This document shows, piece after piece, positions 14,935 to 18,481 of a DNA stretch of 18,481 nucleotides. The DNA is from JANMDR01 sp031376425 (GTDB lineage Bacteria > Pseudomonadota > Gammaproteobacteria > Burkholderiales > Usitatibacteraceae): assembly GCA_031376425.1 (NCBI GenBank), contig JANMDR010000216.1, forward strand, positions 1 to 18,481, written 5' to 3'. The first letter of the stretch is position 1. Each line of letters starts with the position of its first letter. A program made the translations under genes and the position numbers. The notes under the pieces were generated by a model that ran no database searches, had not been told where the DNA came from, and saw only the letters and a program-made list of their open reading frames with translations.

Positions 14935-15933
14935 CTAGCCCAAGTGGGCACTCAGCCGCGCCGCAGCCATCACGTAAGCAGCATCAGGATCACGCTTGTA
15001 GAACCAGTCCAGGGCATGCATTAGCTTGATGTCATGTTCATCGTTAGAAGCGGTTGCTTTCGCAATAAAACTATTCCAATCTGTGGTCACGACAGTTTCT
15101 GAAACTGCACCTGTAATGGCATTACTTGCTAAATACGCGGCAACCAAGCTAGAAACCGCCTGTTTAATGGCATCTTCGGTCTGTTCTATAGTCATGAACG
15201 GCAATAAAACCAAAACTGCACGTAGGCCAGTGAGCATGTGTAGCACCGTGAAATTACCACTTTCACTGTACCGACTAGCAATCCAATGACTAAGATTTTT
15301 AATCGTGTCTGCTTCAATTACTAGACTGCCCGCAAGCTCAGCGTAGCTGCTGGTTCTAATCGCCTCCGCCATGCGCCGCGAGATGGATGGCGCGGTGCTG
15401 CGCTGTTGAGCAGCATCAGCTTGCAATTGCGCCGCCCACGTTGCGAATGGCAAATTTCGGTCAGCGACAGGAACCGGCGTTGCTTGCCAACGCGCTGCCC
15501 AATAGGCGAGGGCAGCCGCTATTTCTGGCTGATAGCCCACCTCCACCGCATGGGCGGTGCGGATGAGGCCGTGAAAGGCCGCGCCCGCCAGTCCCGGCCA
15601 CAAAGCGGGCAATACCACCACCAAGGCTTGGTTGATGCCATCACGCGCGAGCATTGCTGCAAACTGCGTTTCCACCGCTGTAAAAGCGCTAATTTTCCCC
15701 AACTGCGTATTCCACGGCTCAAGCTGATCCGGCGCAACGGTTTCGCTCCATGCCGCAGCGTTTGAAAAATGGCCTTCATAGTTATCGTAAAACGCCTGCA
15801 GTCGTGCATCACTCACCCCCAATTCATGCAAAGCGTGCAGCGCCATTGCCCGATGATTACTTAAACCACCGCGATATTCGGGTGGGCTTTGGAGATTTTG
15901 TTGCAGCAATTGATGTAAAAATTGAGTGGTCAT
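14935..15933 (-). CDS. Questin oxidase family protein (DUF4243-like), SoxR-linked
   Basis: The 332-residue protein matches my recollection of the questin oxidase-like family: YRGGLSNHRAMALHAL (20-35), AFHGLIRTAHAVE (119-131), EIAAALAYWA (137-146), FTVLHMLTGLRAV (228-240), and a C-terminal DEHDIKL...ALDWFYKRDPDAAYVMAAARL segment (298-327). Repeated His residues (27, 121, 128, 232, 300) recur in the conserved blocks and may form the active site. The namesake fungal enzymes carry out Baeyer-Villiger-type ring opening of the anthraquinone questin; bacterial members are, to my knowledge, little studied. No signal peptide, so cytosolic. It is divergent from soxR, and a SoxR box lies in the spacer of its promoter, so induction by redox-active compounds is likely. 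The Shine-Dalgarno is weak. The family call is good; the actual substrate is unknown. Confidence 0.82.
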   Translation of the reverse strand: MTTQFLHQLLQQNLQSPPEYRGGLSNHRAMALHALHELGVSDARLQAFYDNYEGHFSNAAAWSETVAPDQLEPWNTQLGKISAFTAVETQFAAMLARDGINQALVVVLPALWPGLAGAAFHGLIRTAHAVEVGYQPEIAAALAYWAARWQATPVPVADRNLPFATWAAQLQADAAQQRSTAPSISRRMAEAIRTSSYAELAGSLVIEADTIKNLSHWIASRYSESGNFTVLHMLTGLRAVLVLLPFMTIEQTEDAIKQAVSSLVAAYLASNAITGAVSETVVTTDWNSFIAKATASNDEHDIKLMHALDWFYKRDPDAAYVMAAARLSAHLG

Positions 15934-15962
15934 TTTGTGCGCTTCACTAAAATTAAAGCATC

Positions 15963-15993
15963 ACTTTAAAACCTCAAGTAAACTTGAGGTCAA
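15963..15993 (-). promoter_or_regulatory. SoxR-type promoter of the questin-oxidase-like gene (19-bp spacer)
   Basis: On the minus strand, TTGACC (complement of 15988-15993) is the -35 and TAAAGT (complement of 15963-15968) the -10, separated by 19 bp (15969-15987). Such an over-long spacer holding the operator is the hallmark of MerR/SoxR-activated promoters, and the TTGACCTCAAGT part closely resembles what I recall of the Escherichia coli soxS promoter. Predicted transcription start is near 15955, with a leader of about 20 nt. Confidence 0.78.
15971..15990. promoter_or_regulatory. SoxR box (operator)
   Basis: ACCTCAAGT (15971-15979) and ACTTGAGGT (15982-15990) are perfect inverted complements around AA. 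This matches the known SoxR consensus CCTCAAG...CTTGAGG. A second half-site-like CTTGAGG occurs at 16001-16007, overlapping the soxR ribosome-binding site. Confidence 0.92.
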
Positions 15994-16013
15994 GCATATT
16001 CTTGAGGGTTGCA

Positions 16014-16469
16014 ATGACCAAGCTAAAATCCACTACCCTGCTCAGCATCGGCGAATGCGCCAAGCGCGCCAATGTAACAGTGAGTACCCTACGGTTTTAT
16101 GAAGAACGCGGACTAGTGTCCAGCTTGCGCAACATGGGCGGGCAACGCATTTACCCGCGTGCCAGCCTAAGGCGTATCGCCTTCGTACGGGCAGCTCAGG
16201 CGGTGGGCTTGAGTTTAAATGAAATTGCTAACGCACTAAACACCTTGCCAGAATCGCGCACCCCCACCGCCACCGATTGGGCAAAACTCTCCGCGCAATG
16301 GCTACCAACGCTAGATGCACGGATCGCGACGCTGATTGCGCTACGCGACAATCTAACGAGCTGCATCGGTTGCGGCTGTTTGAGCTTAAAGAAATGTGCA
16401 CTTTATAATCCGCAAGATAAATTGGCGACGAAGGGAAATGGTGCGCAAATTGGGATCAAAATATCCTAA
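16014..16469 (+). CDS. soxR: SoxR, redox-sensing MerR-family transcriptional activator
   Basis: The 151-residue protein has the MerR winged helix (about 9-78: LLSIGECAKRANVTVSTLRFYEERGLV, then the RNMGGQRIYPR wing), a dimerisation helix (about 88-115) and the SoxR-specific cluster-binding loop C117-x2-C120-x-C122-x5-C128 followed by YNPQD. These cysteines hold a [2Fe-2S] cluster whose oxidation by redox-cycling compounds switches the promoter on by DNA distortion. I choose ATG 16014, with GAGGG (16004-16008) 5 nt upstream; an in-frame TTG at 15984 lies inside the SoxR box and is rejected. There is no soxS nearby: the divergent target is the questin-oxidase-like gene, as in non-enteric bacteria where SoxR acts directly on detoxification genes. 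SoxR may also repress or tune itself through the shared box. Confidence 0.96.
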   Translation: MTKLKSTTLLSIGECAKRANVTVSTLRFYEERGLVSSLRNMGGQRIYPRASLRRIAFVRAAQAVGLSLNEIANALNTLPESRTPTATDWAKLSAQWLPTLDARIATLIALRDNLTSCIGCGCLSLKKCALYNPQDKLATKGNGAQIGIKIS

Positions 16470-16517
16470 ACAGCACTCAAAAGCGCTTCGTCACCTGCCA
16501 TACTCAAAAGCAAAGTT

Positions 16518-16545
16518 TTGCGGACAAAGCGCAAATGTGTAAAAT
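16518..16545 (+). promoter_or_regulatory. Possible promoter of the helicase gene, near-leaderless
   Basis: TAAAAT (16540-16545) is a 5/6 -10 match; a poor -35, TTGCGG (16518-16523), lies 16 bp upstream. The predicted start at about 16552 would leave almost no leader before ATG 16555, consistent with the lack of a good Shine-Dalgarno sequence there. Confidence 0.3.
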
Positions 16546-16554
16546 CGGACAGAC

Positions 16555-18309
16555 ATGAACCTTCAAACCCAAATCCTTAATCAGTACGGCGCAATATTGA
16601 CTGAAATTAAAGAATTTCTAGCTGCTGAAACAAATGCTGCCGAGCAAAAAATGCACGATGTGTGGCAACGCCCCTTGCAAGACAAAATAGATGCCGGTTG
16701 GACGCAACGCTTTTTGCGTCTAGAAAAGATGGATGACCCGCGCACAATTTGGGCATATCTAGACTCCGGTGAATCTCGGTATCGTGAGGGTGATTTATTA
16801 CTACTGCATTGGGGCAATCCCTTCAAAAGCATGCTGGGTCGCCAATTCATGCTTCATACCGAAGCCGAGGATCGCTGGCTATTGCGCAGGCACAGCCACA
16901 TTGAGTTAAGCGAGGATGCGCTCACGCTACCCTGCTATGCCGACCCTGACTTTATGGATTTAACCCCCTTCTACGATAAAGCAATGGCCGAAATTTGCAT
17001 ATCTGAAATTGGGCATTCGATCATTTTGCCGCTTCTTGCTGGAAAGCTTGAACCACAGTTTGATGATCGTGATTTGCAGGATGCAGAAAAAATTGCCTTA
17101 GCAAAAGGTTTAAATGCGTTACAAGCACGTGCCGTAGGCATGGCCGTTGGCGCAGAACATTTAGCTTGTATTCAGGGTCCACCGGGTACGGGAAAAACTA
17201 AGGTACTAGCTCTTATAGCACAGTTACTCGTGTCGCGCGGAGAACGCGTACTACTCACTTCGCACACCCATACTGCCATTAACAATGCACTAAGCCGAGT
17301 GGTGGCACTGGGAGTGCCCGCTGCGAAAGTAGGAGATTCGTTGCAGAAGAAGGCGCTAGATGAATCAGTCATCCGCATCGAGAACCTACGAGACTGGGAG
17401 GAGTGCCCAACGAATGGCTACGTTGTAGGCGCTACGCCGTTTGCAACGACTTCAAAACGCTTGGAAAGCTATGTTTTTGACACTGTAATTTTTGACGAAT
17501 CAAGCCAAATCACCATACCGTTAGCATTGATGGCAATGCGAACTGGTAGAAAGTTCATTTTTATCGGCGACCAAAAACAATTGCCTCCCGTAGCTTTATC
17601 CAAGTCGGTTTTAGACAAAAGTTGCGTATCGATTTTTGCAAGACTTATCGCCAATAACGTTGACACCGTGATGCTCAATGAGACATATCGAATGAATCAA
17701 TGGCTTACAGAGTGGCCCAGTAATACCTACTATGGCAGCAAGCTCATATCCTCAGGCACAAATTGCACGAGGAAACTAAATTTAACAGCAACGGTTGATG
17801 AACCGTTTGCACAAATATTCAATCCAACATTCAGCGCCGTTTTTATCGCAAATAAAGATACCAAAACACGAACACGAAATAGGGTGGAAGCAAGCCTAAT
17901 AGTTGATATTTGTGAAGCGGCAACAAGGAATGGCTTAAAGTTTACGGAAATCGGCATCGTTGCTCCGTTTCGCGCACAGGGTAAGGCAATTCGTGCTGAG
18001 TTGATGAGGCGTCTCGGCAAAACAGCTGCCCGCAACATCATTGCTGATACAGTTGAACGCATGCAGGGTCAAGAGCGCGAGATGATCATTATTTCGATGA
18101 CAACGGCGGATCCGGTTTTTTTAATGTCCATCGCGTCATTCTTATTTCAGCCCGAGCGCTTAAATGTTGCCATCACCCGCGCAATGACTAAACTTGTTGT
18201 AATAGGACCTGACGCGGCACACTTGCCCGATTCAGACGAACCTGAAATTGCGCGCTGGATAAACCAGTACCGACAATTTATCGCACAGCTGCAACCGATT
18301 GACCTATAG
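16555..18309 (+). CDS. Upf1/DNA2-like superfamily 1 helicase (AAA domain protein)
   Basis: The 584-residue protein has all core SF1B motifs: Q-motif area NALQ (187-190), Walker A GPPGTGKT (208-215), motif Ia TSHTH (235-239), motif II DESSQ (314-318, where DEAxQ is usual), motif III GDQKQLPP (338-345), motif IV-like NETYRM (375-380), motif V DTVERMQGQE (498-507) and motif VI NVAITRA (537-543). Residues 1-180 form an N-terminal region without a recognised catalytic domain. Unlike DNA2, no PDDEXK nuclease or iron-sulfur cysteine cluster is seen, so it is a helicase only. It should translocate 5' to 3' on single-stranded RNA or DNA (family inference). Another gene starts 2 nt after its stop, implying coupled translation and joint function, perhaps repair, RNA turnover or phage defence. 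The Shine-Dalgarno is weak. Confidence 0.92.
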   Translation: MNLQTQILNQYGAILTEIKEFLAAETNAAEQKMHDVWQRPLQDKIDAGWTQRFLRLEKMDDPRTIWAYLDSGESRYREGDLLLLHWGNPFKSMLGRQFMLHTEAEDRWLLRRHSHIELSEDALTLPCYADPDFMDLTPFYDKAMAEICISEIGHSIILPLLAGKLEPQFDDRDLQDAEKIALAKGLNALQARAVGMAVGAEHLACIQGPPGTGKTKVLALIAQLLVSRGERVLLTSHTHTAINNALSRVVALGVPAAKVGDSLQKKALDESVIRIENLRDWEECPTNGYVVGATPFATTSKRLESYVFDTVIFDESSQITIPLALMAMRTGRKFIFIGDQKQLPPVALSKSVLDKSCVSIFARLIANNVDTVMLNETYRMNQWLTEWPSNTYYGSKLISSGTNCTRKLNLTATVDEPFAQIFNPTFSAVFIANKDTKTRTRNRVEASLIVDICEAATRNGLKFTEIGIVAPFRAQGKAIRAELMRRLGKTAARNIIADTVERMQGQEREMIIISMTTADPVFLMSIASFLFQPERLNVAITRAMTKLVVIGPDAAHLPDSDEPEIARWINQYRQFIAQLQPIDL

Positions 18310-18311
18310 CA

Positions 18312-18481
18312 ATGGCATCATTTATACCCGAGTGGAATAAAGTTACTGGCAAGGAAACGCAGATCAAACGCGCCCTCGCTGAACTCGCGGACGAATACAT
18401 TATTAGAAGGCCGCTACGTCGCGATGCTTGCGCTGCAGATTTGTTTATCCAACATCCAATACGCGGCTGGTTAGCCTTAGC
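18312..18481 (+). CDS. Partial gene downstream of the helicase, possible NERD-domain protein
   Basis: ATG 18312, two bases after the helicase stop, opens a frame of 56 codons that runs off the window end. The visible N-terminus (begins MASFIPEWNKVTGKE) is charged and cytosolic-looking. The stretch DLFIQHPIRGWLALA (43-57) resembles the D-x-x-x-x-HP-x-x-G-x-hydrophobic core of NERD (nuclease-related) domains, which often precede helicase or kinase domains; this is a tentative reading from one motif. The tight spacing says it belongs to the helicase operon. Truncated by the window edge, so length and domains are unknown. Confidence 0.6.
   Translation, partial: MASFIPEWNKVTGKETQIKRALAELADEYIIRRPLRRDACAADLFIQHPIRGWLAL

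Noticed and set aside
15406..15765. Plus-strand open frame of 119 codons
   Set aside because: Antisense to the questin-oxidase-like gene, with no domain and no initiation signal.
15984..16013. N-terminal extension of SoxR from TTG 15984
   Set aside because: It lies within the SoxR box; ATG 16014 has a GAGGG ribosome-binding site at correct spacing and gives the usual SoxR length.
1..18481. CRISPR array, tRNA, rRNA or insertion-sequence transposase
   Set aside because: No regularly spaced direct repeats, cloverleaf sequences, rRNA motifs or transposase-like proteins were recognised on either strand.

Overview
The window reads as chromosomal DNA of a Gram-negative bacterium, most likely a beta- or gammaproteobacterium. 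The evidence is a classical GDSL autotransporter ending in Phe, secreted M13 and S9 peptidases, a SoxR with the proteobacterial [2Fe-2S] cysteine cluster and a near-perfect SoxR box, and a YtrA-type GntR/ABC operon of a kind I recall from Xanthomonas-like genomes. Base composition is moderate and looks even along the window. I saw no tRNA, rRNA, CRISPR array, transposase or integrase. The genus cannot be fixed from this sequence.

Layout. Positions 5-173 hold a long imperfect palindrome (hairpin element or MITE-like repeat). At 328-5475 are three exported proteins on the + strand: an M13 metallopeptidase, a GDSL-esterase autotransporter followed by a clear intrinsic terminator, and a Sel1-repeat protein. 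At 5512-6624 a minus-strand pair encodes a VOC (glyoxalase-fold) protein and a YafY/WYL regulator, with a perfect 9-bp inverted repeat upstream as probable operator. At 6902-11296 is a compact operon: YtrA-type GntR repressor, ABC ATPase, permease, membrane-anchored helical protein, a 29-codon micro-ORF, and a second permease paralogous to the first. Its promoter carries an AGTGT...ACACT inverted repeat over the -10. An S9 prolyl-oligopeptidase-family peptidase (11451-13478) has its own promoter, followed by an overlapping pair: an extradiol-dioxygenase-like VOC protein and a D-2-hydroxyacid dehydrogenase (13507-14888).

At 14935-16469 a questin-oxidase-family gene (minus) and soxR (plus) are divergently transcribed. 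Between them lies a palindromic SoxR box, placed in the 19-bp spacer of a promoter pointing at the oxidase gene. This is a textbook SoxR-activated arrangement and the most coherent under-described unit here: a redox-sensing switch joined to a putative quinone-oxidising enzyme. The window ends with an Upf1/DNA2-like SF1 helicase (16555-18309) and, 2 nt downstream, the start of a second gene whose first 56 residues hint at a NERD-type nuclease-related domain. This is a possible helicase-nuclease pair, cut by the window edge.

Several starts were moved inward on ribosome-binding-site, promoter or homology grounds (6624 for the VOC gene, 10337 for permease 2, 11451 for the S9 peptidase, 16014 for soxR).
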